A DNA stretch of 5,022 nt. Source: an uncultured Pseudomonadota bacterium. GTDB taxonomy: Bacteria > Pseudomonadota > Gammaproteobacteria > Burkholderiales > Methylophilaceae. Of the stretch, positions 1 through 4,987 are shown in pieces. Under the pieces are notes generated by a model. The model made no database searches, was not told the DNA's origin, and saw only the letters and a list, made by a program, of their open reading frames with translations. The stretch lies in NCBI GenBank assembly GCA_903854305.1, contig CAINWC010000366.1, positions 1 through 5,022 on the forward strand, read 5' to 3'. Positions within the stretch are counted from its first letter, which is position 1. Every line of letters starts with the position of its first letter. Position numbers and translations under genes: made by a program.

Positions 1-458
1 TCTCATACAAACGCCTAGTGCCACATTACGAAGCACCGGTTAAATTGGCTTATTCAGCTAAAAACCGTTCTGCTGCTATCCGTATCCCATTTGTACATTC
101 TGACAAAGCACGCCGTGTTGAAGCGCGCTTCCCAGATCCTATCGCTAACCCGTACTTGGCATTTTCAGCATTGATGATGGCTGGTTTAGATGGCGTACAA
201 AACAAGATTCACCCAGGTGAGCCAGCTACAAAAGACTTGTACCATCTTCCACCAGAAGAAGATGCATTGATTCCAACGGTATGTTCTTCACTAGAGCAAG
301 CGCTTGAGCATCTAGATAAAGACCGTGAGTTCTTAACACGCGGCGGTGTATTTACTGAAGATTGGATCGACAGTTACATCGCGCTTAAGATGGAAGAAGT
401 GAACAAGTTACGTATGACACCACACCCAGTTGAGTTTGGTTTGTACTATTCCTGCTAA
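1..458 (+). CDS. glnA: Glutamine synthetase type I, C-terminal part (5' truncated by window edge)
   Basis: Glutamine synthetase makes glutamine from glutamate, ammonia and ATP as a cytoplasmic dodecamer and is the main entry point for ammonia. The reading frame is open from base 3 (Ser-Tyr-Lys-Arg-Leu-Val-Pro) and shows 151 residues before the TAA stop, about the last third of the usual ~470. Recognisable blocks are the [18 protein letters not shown] substrate and nucleotide region, [16 protein letters not shown] with the catalytic-site Arg and Glu, and NKIHPGEP. The tyrosine of DLYHLPPEE (codon 240-242) lies 71 residues before the C-terminus, the same distance as the adenylylated Tyr397 of the E. 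coli enzyme, so control by GlnE adenylylation is expected. The protein ends [13 protein letters not shown], the GlnA signature end with Cys in place of the common Val. A GTG at 18 lies inside the gene and is not a start. A structured 3' UTR and a terminator follow. Confidence 0.97.
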   Translation, partial: SYKRLVPHYEAPVKLAYSAKNRSAAIRIPFVHSDKARRVEARFPDPIANPYLAFSALMMAGLDGVQNKIHPGEPATKDLYHLPPEEDALIPTVCSSLEQALEHLDKDREFLTRGGVFTEDWIDSYIALKMEEVNKLRMTPHPVEFGLYYSC

Positions 459-514
459 GCACTTAATTGCAAGTGTTAAATTATTTGGCTAAGTCACTTA
501 ATTAGCTTAAATAA
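458..514 (+). other. Structured glnA 3' UTR: two hairpins before the terminator
   Basis: Two possible stem-loops stand between the glnA stop and the terminator. The first pairs AGCACTT (458-464) with AAGTGTT (471-477), seven pairs including one G-U, around a 6-nt loop. The second pairs TTATTT-g-GCTAA (481-492) with TTAGC-tt-AAATAA (502-514), eleven pairs with a small internal loop and a 9-nt apical loop. The stretch also holds an imperfect direct repeat, CACTTAATTGC (460-470) and CACTTAATTAGC (495-506). With the terminator this gives three hairpins in 91 nt. The structures are read by eye without energy calculation. A role as mRNA-stabilising 3' end or as a 3'-UTR-derived small RNA is inference. 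Confidence 0.4.
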
Positions 515-520
515 TGGATA

Positions 521-548
521 AAAAGGGGCGATTTTTCGCCCCTTTTTT
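521..548 (+). terminator. Intrinsic terminator of glnA
   Basis: AAAAGGGGCG (521-530) pairs perfectly with CGCCCCTTTT (537-546) around the loop ATTTTT, and the T run continues to 548. The stem of six G-C pairs extended by A-T pairs, followed by the U tract, is a textbook Rho-independent terminator 62 nt after the glnA stop. The A run at 521-524 means it could also work leftward, but no leftward gene is seen that would use it. It separates glnA from the DUF4124 gene. Confidence 0.92.
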
Positions 549-554
549 CGTCTA

Positions 555-609
555 GGTCAACCTGACCAATAGGCCATACGTTGCCTAATTAAATCATTTC
601 TACTAAACT
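555..609 (+). promoter_or_regulatory. Possible promoter and small dyad before the DUF4124 gene
   Basis: Because the glnA terminator lies upstream, the DUF4124 gene needs its own promoter in the 67 nt between 549 and 615. The best sigma-70-like pair is TTGCCT (581-586) and TAAACT (604-609) with a 17-nt spacer, each matching four of six consensus bases. The start of transcription would then fall at about 616, on the ATG itself, which would make the transcript leaderless. Upstream is a perfect 5-bp inverted repeat, GGTCA-acc-TGACC (555-567), that could be an operator. Both elements are weak and short. Confidence 0.25.
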
Positions 610-615
610 GCTTCT

Positions 616-1125
616 ATGAAAAAATATTTATCATTATTTGCCATTGTTACTGCCATACTTTCCAGTAGCGCTTTTGCTGAAATTTATAAACGTGTAGATG
701 CCGATGGCCGTATCACTTACTCTAATGTTAAAACCAAAGGAGCTACCCGCTTAGAGTTAGACCCTGACGCGAATACTATTACGAATGATCGCCCTAAAAA
801 TACAGCTAACACGTCTACCGCCAACAAGCGCACCGCCACGCCAGAAGGCTTTCCTAAAGTTGACAAGCAAACGCAAAATAACCGCGATAGTAAACGTAAG
901 GACATTTTGCAAGGCGAGTTAGACGCTGAAAAAACGGCGCTAGAGGAAGCCAAGAAAGCCTATGCAGAAGGTGAGTCTAACCCTGAAGTTTTCAAAACGG
1001 CAAGCGGTAAAACATTTCGTAACGTACCAAAGTTTGATGAAAAAATGAAGGGCTTACAGACCGATGTAGACAACCACCAAAAAAATATCGAGCTGCTTCA
1101 AAAAGAGCTTGATACGCTTCATTAG
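616..1125 (+). CDS. Exported DUF4124 domain protein with coiled-coil C-terminus
   Basis: This is a 169-residue protein of unknown function. Residues 1-21 form a signal peptide: a Lys-Lys N-terminus, a hydrophobic core, then Ser-Ala-Phe-Ala with probable cleavage after Ala21, so a periplasmic location is expected. Residues 22-50 match the DUF4124 pattern (EIYKRVDADGRITYSNV), a small domain typical of proteobacterial envelope proteins. A polar Thr/Asn/Lys-rich linker covers about 52-92. Residues 93-117 and 141-168 are rich in charged residues and Leu with heptad-like spacing and probably form helices or a coiled coil. There is no lipobox cysteine. A DUF4124 gene between glnA and ntrB also occurs in other proteobacteria such as Pseudomonas, which hints at a conserved but unexplained association with nitrogen control. 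No Shine-Dalgarno motif is visible before the ATG. The ATG is chosen because the signal peptide begins there. Confidence 0.88.
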   Translation: MKKYLSLFAIVTAILSSSAFAEIYKRVDADGRITYSNVKTKGATRLELDPDANTITNDRPKNTANTSTANKRTATPEGFPKVDKQTQNNRDSKRKDILQGELDAEKTALEEAKKAYAEGESNPEVFKTASGKTFRNVPKFDEKMKGLQTDVDNHQKNIELLQKELDTLH

Positions 1126-1228
1126 CTCAATGCGCCTTCAACGGGCTAAGGCAGTAAAGTAAATATTGCTCATCGTCCTCTAGCTAGTCAAAGGGTGATT
1201 TTAGCTTAATTTAAACCTTGTTTTAATA

Positions 1229-1245
1229 TTGGCCTACCTTTTGCT
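1229..1245 (+). promoter_or_regulatory. Candidate sigma-54 promoter of ntrBC
   Basis: The sequence TTGGCCTACCTTTTGCT has GG at 1231-1232 and GC at 1243-1244, exactly 10 nt apart as sigma-54 RNA polymerase requires for its -24/-12 elements. Compared with TGGCAC-N5-TTGCW it keeps TGGC and TTGCT and differs at the AC. Transcription would begin near 1256, about 34 nt before the ntrB start codon. NtrC is a sigma-54 activator, so positive autoregulation is the natural reading. No convincing TGCAC-type NtrC enhancer was found nearby, and no better sigma-70 promoter is visible in the gap. Confidence 0.5.
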
Positions 1246-1289
1246 TTAATCATAGTATTATCATTCATCAAATTGAATTTAACATTACT

Positions 1290-2384
1290 ATGGTCCAACA
1301 AACACCCAATCACTTTGCTGGCTTAGAACATTTAGCCACCGCAATCATCTTGCTAGATGATGATCGCCGCGTGGTATACATCAATCCGGGCGCTGAAATC
1401 ATTTTTGCATTCAGTGCCACGCAAATCACTGGCCTAAAAATTAGTGAAGTATTTCCTGATTGCGAAATATTGATGCTCGCCGTTAAAAATGCTATTGAGC
1501 AACAAAGTCCGTTTCGCGAGCATGAGTTTGCCATTAGCACACATCGGCAACAGTCTTTTGCCGTGACCTGCACCGTTACGCCAATAGACTCACCCAATGC
1601 CTGCTTAATACTAGAGTTTCAGCAGATGGATGCGCAACTGCGCATTGCCCGTGAAGAGCGCATGCTGATTCAGCAGCAAGCCAATGCCGAGCTGTTACGC
1701 AACCTTGCCCATGAAATTCGCAACCCCCTAGGTGGCTTGCGTGGTGCGGCTCAACTACTAGAACACGAACTACCCTCACCAAGTTTGCGCGAATATACGC
1801 AAGTGATTATAAAAGAGGCCGATCGCCTGCAATCGCTGATGGATAGATTGCTCATTCCACATCGCGTGCCTAAATATCAGCCAACCAATATCCATGAAGT
1901 GCTAGAACGCGTTAGAAGCTTATTACTGGCCGAGTCACCTAAAGATGTGCTGATTAAGCGTGATTACGATTTAAGCTTGCCTGAATTGATCGGCGACCGT
2001 GAAAAACTCATACAAGCCGTGCTCAACATTGCGCGTAATGCCGTACAAGCCATGCAAGCGCACAATACGACCGCTCGCCAAATTACCTTTAGAACCCGTG
2101 CTGAAAGACAAGTCACGCTTGCCAGAAAACGCTATCGTGTAGCCATTAAGCTGGAAATCATTGATAACGGCCCGGGTATACCCGCAGATATTCGTGACCG
2201 CATTTTCTACCCGCTGGTATCAGGCACTGAAGGCGGCTCAGGTTTAGGCTTAACGCTGGCACAAACATTTATCACTCAGCATCACGGCATGATTGAATGT
2301 GATAGCACGCCAGGAAAAACCTGCTTTACAATTTTGTTACCCATTGAAACAACGGCGATTAAACCAGCTGTGATTAAAACGTAG
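1290..2384 (+). CDS. ntrB: Nitrogen regulation sensor histidine kinase/phosphatase NtrB (GlnL)
   Basis: NtrB is the cytoplasmic kinase and phosphatase of NtrC, controlled through the PII protein by the glutamine and 2-oxoglutarate state of the cell. The 364 residues match the usual length (about 350-365) and there is no transmembrane segment. A PAS domain occupies about residues 10-112 (AGLEHLATAIILLDDDRRVVYINPGAE). The dimerisation and phosphoacceptor region follows, with the H-box LRNLAHEIRNPLGGLRGA and His141 as phosphorylation site. The ATPase domain shows the N-box NIARNAVQA (246-254), the G1 box DNGPGIP (292-298), the F-box IFYPLVSG (305-312) and the G2 box GGSGLGL (315-321), all intact. 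The ATG at 1290 is chosen because the conserved AGLE-LATA start lies 10 residues in. The Shine-Dalgarno signal before it is very weak. ntrC starts 32 nt after the stop, so the two are surely one transcript, probably from the sigma-54 site upstream. Confidence 0.97.
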   Translation: MVQQTPNHFAGLEHLATAIILLDDDRRVVYINPGAEIIFAFSATQITGLKISEVFPDCEILMLAVKNAIEQQSPFREHEFAISTHRQQSFAVTCTVTPIDSPNACLILEFQQMDAQLRIAREERMLIQQQANAELLRNLAHEIRNPLGGLRGAAQLLEHELPSPSLREYTQVIIKEADRLQSLMDRLLIPHRVPKYQPTNIHEVLERVRSLLLAESPKDVLIKRDYDLSLPELIGDREKLIQAVLNIARNAVQAMQAHNTTARQITFRTRAERQVTLARKRYRVAIKLEIIDNGPGIPADIRDRIFYPLVSGTEGGSGLGLTLAQTFITQHHGMIECDSTPGKTCFTILLPIETTAIKPAVIKT

Positions 2385-2416
2385 ATTATTTTCGCCACTT
2401 TATTATTGAGAAATTT

Positions 2417-3805
2417 ATGAAACCAATCTGGATTATTGACGACGACAAATCTATCCGCTGGGTATTTGAAAAAGCCTTGGCGCGTACAGATTTAGAATTT
2501 AAGACTTTCTCCTCAGTTGCCGAGGCACTTAACGCACTAGAACGTGAACAACCGCAAGTGGTTGTTAGTGACATTCGCATGCCGAATGGCTCTGGCCTAG
2601 ATTTTTTAAGTGAAATCAAACAAAAATATCCAGATATTCCAGTCATTATCATGACGGCATATTCTGATTTAGAAAGCGCAGTGGCAGCCTTTCAAGGCGG
2701 TGCATTTGAGTATCTTGCCAAACCGTTTGACGTTGACCAAGCCATCGATGTGATCAAACGCGCTGTCGATGAAAGCACTAGGCAAGCGACTGAAAAAGTG
2801 AGTTTAGAAGAAACACCAGAGATTATTGGTCAAGCACCTGCCATGCAAGAGGTTTTTAGAGCCATAGGACGCTTGAGCCGCTCACATGCCACCGTATTAA
2901 TCAATGGTGAATCAGGTAGCGGCAAAGAGCTTGTAGCAAGCGCGCTGCACCGCCATAGTCCACGTGGTGATAAACCATTTATTGCCATTAATACCGCGGC
3001 AATTCCTAAAGACCTACTTGAATCAGAATTATTCGGTCATGAGCGCGGTGCGTTTACTGGCGCTCAAGCGTCAAGACGCGGTCGGTTTGAACAAGCGGAT
3101 ACAGGCACATTATTTTTAGATGAAATTGGTGACATGCCGCCAGACCTGCAAACACGGCTATTGCGTGTGTTGAGTGATGGCCAGTTTTACCGTGTGGGCG
3201 GCCATCAACCGATTAAAGTGAATGTGCGTATTATTGCCGCCACTCATCAAGACTTAGAAGAGCGTGTAAAAGTAGGACTATTTCGTGAAGACTTATTCCA
3301 CCGCTTGAATGTAATCAGGCTAAGATTACCGGCATTACGTGAGCGCAGAGAAGATATTCCATTACTCATAAAACACTTTTTACAACACAGTGCTACAGAA
3401 TTAGGGGTAGAAGCCAAGCAGCCATCAGCCGCCGCACTTAAATTTTTAAGCGCCGTTAACTGGAGCGGCAATGTACGCCAGTTGGAGAACGTATGTCACT
3501 GGTTAACTGTAATGGCACCTGGCCAAAACATTGATGTTGCCGACCTGCCGCCCGAACTTAAAGATGACAACAGTAAATCCGCATCGGCATTATCTTGGCA
3601 AGAAGCACTTGGCAATGAAGTCATGGATGCGCTTAACCGTGGTGAACAACAAGTGCTAGAAACCCGCACGCAAATATTTGAACGCATTTTAATCACCAAA
3701 GCACTTGCACATACTAATGGTCGTCGTATAGAAGCAGCTAATCAATTAGGGATGGGACGTAACACGTTGACACGTAAAATTCAGGAATTGGGAATAGAGG
3801 AGTAA
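2417..3805 (+). CDS. ntrC: Nitrogen response regulator NtrC (GlnG), sigma-54 activator
   Basis: NtrC binds enhancers and uses ATP to open sigma-54 RNA polymerase at glnA and other nitrogen genes once NtrB phosphorylates it. The 462 residues match the family (about 460-480). The receiver domain (1-120) has the acidic cluster Asp8-Asp9-Asp10, phosphoacceptor Asp52 (VVSDIRMP), Thr80 and Lys102. The AAA+ domain (about 133-370) has Walker A GESGSGK (164-170), the sigma-54 contact loop GAFTGA (211-216), Walker [11 protein letters not shown] with Asp235 and Glu236, arginines of the finger region in [10 protein letters not shown], and the sensor II motif GNVRQLEN (351-358). The C-terminal Fis-type helix-turn-helix covers about 433-460 ([27 protein letters not shown]). 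A modest GAG at 2408-2410 lies 6 nt before the ATG. No intact terminator follows: only half a hairpin is present at 3863-3881. Confidence 0.98.
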   Translation: MKPIWIIDDDKSIRWVFEKALARTDLEFKTFSSVAEALNALEREQPQVVVSDIRMPNGSGLDFLSEIKQKYPDIPVIIMTAYSDLESAVAAFQGGAFEYLAKPFDVDQAIDVIKRAVDESTRQATEKVSLEETPEIIGQAPAMQEVFRAIGRLSRSHATVLINGESGSGKELVASALHRHSPRGDKPFIAINTAAIPKDLLESELFGHERGAFTGAQASRRGRFEQADTGTLFLDEIGDMPPDLQTRLLRVLSDGQFYRVGGHQPIKVNVRIIAATHQDLEERVKVGLFREDLFHRLNVIRLRLPALRERREDIPLLIKHFLQHSATELGVEAKQPSAAALKFLSAVNWSGNVRQLENVCHWLTVMAPGQNIDVADLPPELKDDNSKSASALSWQEALGNEVMDALNRGEQQVLETRTQIFERILITKALAHTNGRRIEAANQLGMGRNTLTRKIQELGIEE

Positions 3806-3862
3806 TTTTTGAACTTATAGTTTCACTTGATTCATTTTAATCATGCTCCAGGCTGACTTAAT

Positions 3863-3881
3863 AAAAAATGGCACCCGAAGA
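3863..3881. repeat. Direct repeat copy 1: orphan half of a terminator hairpin
   Basis: AAAAAATGGCACCCGAAGA matches the left half of the complete terminator at 4903-4921 in 18 of 19 bases, the only change being T for C at the seventh base. In the complete copy the next bases (TGCCG and a T run) close the stem. Here they are replaced by GAGAAAATACC, so no hairpin can form. Read leftward, the piece is CTTCGGG, TGCC and a U run, the 3' half of a UUCG-loop terminator without its 5' arm. It lies 58 nt after the ntrC stop and 283 nt beyond the stop of the DUF6445 gene. Confidence 0.7.
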
Positions 3882-3929
3882 GAGAAAATACCTTATTCAG
3901 TGAGCTTAGTCCTAAATGATTAGTATTAT

Positions 3930-4081
3930 GTGCAATCGGCTTGTGAAATTGGTTATGCGACACTAGAAATCTTGATTGAAAGTCTGACGGATGTCGAGAT
4001 TAATGACATCAACATCGTACAAAAGAAATGACAGGTCTACAAAATGCACAACAGACTTTAGTTAAAGCTGGGCTGAGTTAA
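3930..4081 (+). pseudogene. Two-piece reading-frame remnant, perhaps of a FlgL/flagellin-like C-terminus
   Basis: A 33-codon frame from GTG 3930 to TGA 4031 contains YATLEILIESLTDVEIND. It overlaps by ATGA a second frame, ATG 4028 to TAA 4081, 17 codons reading MTGLQNAQQTLVKAGLS. The two differ by one frame step, so a single-base deletion in the A-rich stretch 4021-4029 would explain both as one broken gene. The joined pattern, S-L-x-D-V followed by a helix LQ-AQQTLVK and LS, faintly recalls the C-terminal helix of FlgL and related flagellin-family proteins. That likeness is from memory and weak. There is no ribosome binding site, and a TAG at 3921 closes the first frame upstream. It may equally be two chance ORFs. 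Confidence 0.3.
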
Positions 4082-4163
4082 CTGTGTGTTATTGAAGTGT
4101 CTTGTAAAACATCTTTATAAGCAACGACCATAAAACTAGATGGCTAATTGTGCATAATGCGAT

Positions 4164-4838
4164 TTAAACTTTAATTGCTTTGGTTCTGTTTAGAGGGAAT
4201 GAGTTTGCCTTGTTAGCATCTATTTTATTGATAAAGAATACTTGAGCCAGCCTTGAATCTGCTAACGTCGTACCGAAAAAGTTATTAGCAGCATGGAATA
4301 TATCGCCTTCAAATAGAATGAGCGTGTTGTAAACATTATTAACTCTAACCACCTCATCAAACATACTGTGGAAATCAGTATCCATAATAATTTCCCCAGC
4401 CTTAAAACGCTCATCGTTTAACTCGTAAGCACGCTTATATTTTTCCTGATCAAAGCTAGCATTCTTTCGGTACAAAGAAGTACCTGAGTTTAGTGGCGCA
4501 TCAGGCGTTAAATACAAGACACCTGCGAATATCGTATTTGTATCAGTATGAATCACGCCTTGTTTATAGACTTCTGAAACACTTTGAAAGCTTGAAGAAA
4601 TCGCCCAGCGCATGTGATCATGCTCGTGAATATGAAATACGGATATTATTTTTTTGAGCACTTTGGCTTGCAATGCACTATCTAAAGTGTGCAAATCCTG
4701 TGTTCTACAGCCCGGATATACGTAATCTAAATTAGTTTCTTCATGGCGAAACTTATACTTTTGCGCTAATGCAAACTTTCTGATTGCATCGGGATCGTCA
4801 TAAAAATTATCTACAACTGTTACTGGATATAAATTCAT
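4164..4838 (-). CDS. DUF6445-like protein, probable 2-oxoglutarate/Fe(II)-dependent dioxygenase fold
   Basis: With start ATG 4836-4838 this is a 224-residue soluble protein without signal peptide. It opens with NLYPVTVVDNFYDDPDAIRKFAL and has YPGCRT at about 41-46, which fits my recollection of the DUF6445 family. A dioxygenase-type metal triad is visible: His97-x-Asp99 in VIHTDTN, a distal His182 in GDIFHAANNFFG, and Arg196 (SRLAQVFF) 14 residues later, where this superfamily usually binds the 2-oxoglutarate carboxylate. GVLYLTPDAPLNSGTSLYR is the matching core strand block. Substrate and role are unknown; relatives hydroxylate proteins, lipids, nucleic acids or small molecules. The frame stays open upstream to a TTG at 4895, but that would put the start at the -35 of a likely promoter. 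The ATG matches the family start and has AAGAG 11 nt upstream. It stands alone, opposite in direction to ntrC, and looks more AT-rich than ntrBC. Confidence 0.8.
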   Translation of the reverse strand: MNLYPVTVVDNFYDDPDAIRKFALAQKYKFRHEETNLDYVYPGCRTQDLHTLDSALQAKVLKKIISVFHIHEHDHMRWAISSSFQSVSEVYKQGVIHTDTNTIFAGVLYLTPDAPLNSGTSLYRKNASFDQEKYKRAYELNDERFKAGEIIMDTDFHSMFDEVVRVNNVYNTLILFEGDIFHAANNFFGTTLADSRLAQVFFINKIDANKANSFPLNRTKAIKV

Positions 4839-4866
4839 ATTTTTACTTACTCTTAGGTTAACTCTG

Positions 4867-4895
4867 AAAATATTTGTGTTTGCACAACTAATCAA
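4867..4895 (-). promoter_or_regulatory. Candidate sigma-70 promoter of the DUF6445-like gene
   Basis: On the minus strand TTGATT (4895-4890) and TATTTT (4872-4867) are 17 nt apart, each matching four of six consensus bases. Transcription would begin near 4860, about 22 nt before the ATG at 4838. The sequence is AT-rich and the site lies between the upstream terminator and the gene, where a promoter is needed. If it is right, the possible TTG start at 4895 cannot be used. Confidence 0.35.
4874..4887. promoter_or_regulatory. Inverted repeat inside the promoter spacer, possible operator
   Basis: TTGTG-tttg-CACAA is a perfect 5-bp inverted repeat with a 4-nt centre. It sits entirely within the 17-nt spacer of the candidate promoter for the DUF6445-like gene, a typical place for a repressor or metal-responsive regulator to bind. 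The arms are short and no regulator gene is present in the window, so the call rests on position alone. Confidence 0.25.
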
Positions 4896-4901
4896 TATAC
4901 A

Positions 4902-4933
4902 AAAAAAACGGCACCCGAAGATGCCGTTTTTTT
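4902..4933 (-). terminator. Strong intrinsic terminator with UUCG loop when read leftward
   Basis: AAAAAAACGGCA (4902-4913) pairs over 12 bases with TGCCGTTTTTTT (4922-4933) around the 8-nt centre CCCGAAGA. Read on the minus strand the centre is TCTTCGGG, so two more pairs (a U-G and a C-G) close a UUCG tetraloop. This very stable loop is a hallmark of intrinsic terminators and points to leftward use, for a gene beyond the right edge. It also insulates the DUF6445-like gene from that gene. The A and T runs make the hairpin potentially bidirectional, but no rightward gene ends nearby. Confidence 0.9.
4903..4921. repeat. Direct repeat copy 2: left half of the complete terminator
   Basis: AAAAAACGGCACCCGAAGA repeats the orphan half at 3863-3881 with one mismatch. 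The two copies lie in the same orientation and are 1,040 nt apart start to start. The decayed frame and the DUF6445-like gene lie between them. Unlike copy 1, this one is followed by its matching arm and T run. Confidence 0.75.
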
Positions 4934-4944
4934 ATTATTGCATT

Positions 4945-4961
4945 AAGCTTATTTTAAGCTT
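4945..4961. repeat. Hyphenated palindrome AAGCTTA-ttt-TAAGCTT
   Basis: Seven-base arms flank a 3-nt centre. The same bases can be read as two direct copies of TTAAGCTT (4943-4950 and 4954-4961) spaced 11 bp apart, about one helical turn. It could be a protein-binding site or a weak hairpin. No gene or known motif explains it. Confidence 0.35.
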
Positions 4962-4973
4962 CTATAACTAACA

Positions 4974-4987
4974 CAGGGTTAACCCTG
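4974..4987. repeat. Perfect 14-bp palindrome CAGGGTTAACCCTG
   Basis: All 14 bases are self-complementary without a spacer. Perfect even palindromes of this length are typical of sites for dimeric proteins and are poor hairpin loops. It lies 12 nt to the right of the hyphenated palindrome at 4945-4961 and 40 nt beyond the leftward terminator. It may overlap the end of a leftward gene that enters from the right edge. Confidence 0.4.

Larger units (their letters stand above)
3806..4163. other. 358-nt gap between convergent ntrC and the DUF6445 gene, with decayed sequence
   Basis: This gap separates rightward ntrC from the leftward DUF6445-like gene. It contains no complete terminator for either gene, although convergent genes usually have one. 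What it does hold is half a terminator hairpin (3863-3881) and the two-piece reading-frame remnant at 3930-4081. A small hyphenated palindrome, GCAT-a-ATGC, lies at 4152-4160. The rest, 3806-3862 and 4082-4151, shows nothing recognisable. No tRNA-like or other RNA gene is apparent. Confidence 0.6.

Noticed and set aside
18..458. Separate small gene starting at GTG 18
   Set aside because: The frame continues upstream to the window edge with glutamine synthetase sequence (SYKRLVP), so the GTG is an internal valine codon.
572..584. GG...GC pair (AGGCCATACGTTGCC) before the DUF4124 gene as a sigma-54 promoter
   Set aside because: GG and GC are 9 nt apart where sigma-54 needs 10, and the base before GG is A where T is preferred.
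717..953. Leftward 78-codon frame within the DUF4124 gene
   Set aside because: It lies opposite a signal-peptide protein with a clear domain, is rich in Ser/Val/Leu shadow codons, and has no ribosome binding site or recognisable motif.
1122..1152. Possible terminator after the DUF4124 gene (TTAGC/GCTAA or GCCTT/AAGGC pairs)
   Set aside because: The two 5-bp stems exclude each other, the loops are long, and no T run follows.
1160..1228. NtrC enhancer upstream of the ntrB sigma-54 candidate
   Set aside because: Only a half-like GGTGAT at 1194-1199 is present, with no facing TGCAC half at the right distance.
2386..2652. Leftward 88-codon frame over the ntrB-ntrC junction and ntrC start
   Set aside because: It is antisense to the conserved receiver domain of ntrC, and the peptide resembles no known family.
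4082..4120. Continuation of the decayed frame after TAA 4081 (LCVIEVSCKTSL)
   Set aside because: The peptide is short, shows no pattern and ends at another stop; nothing supports it as coding.
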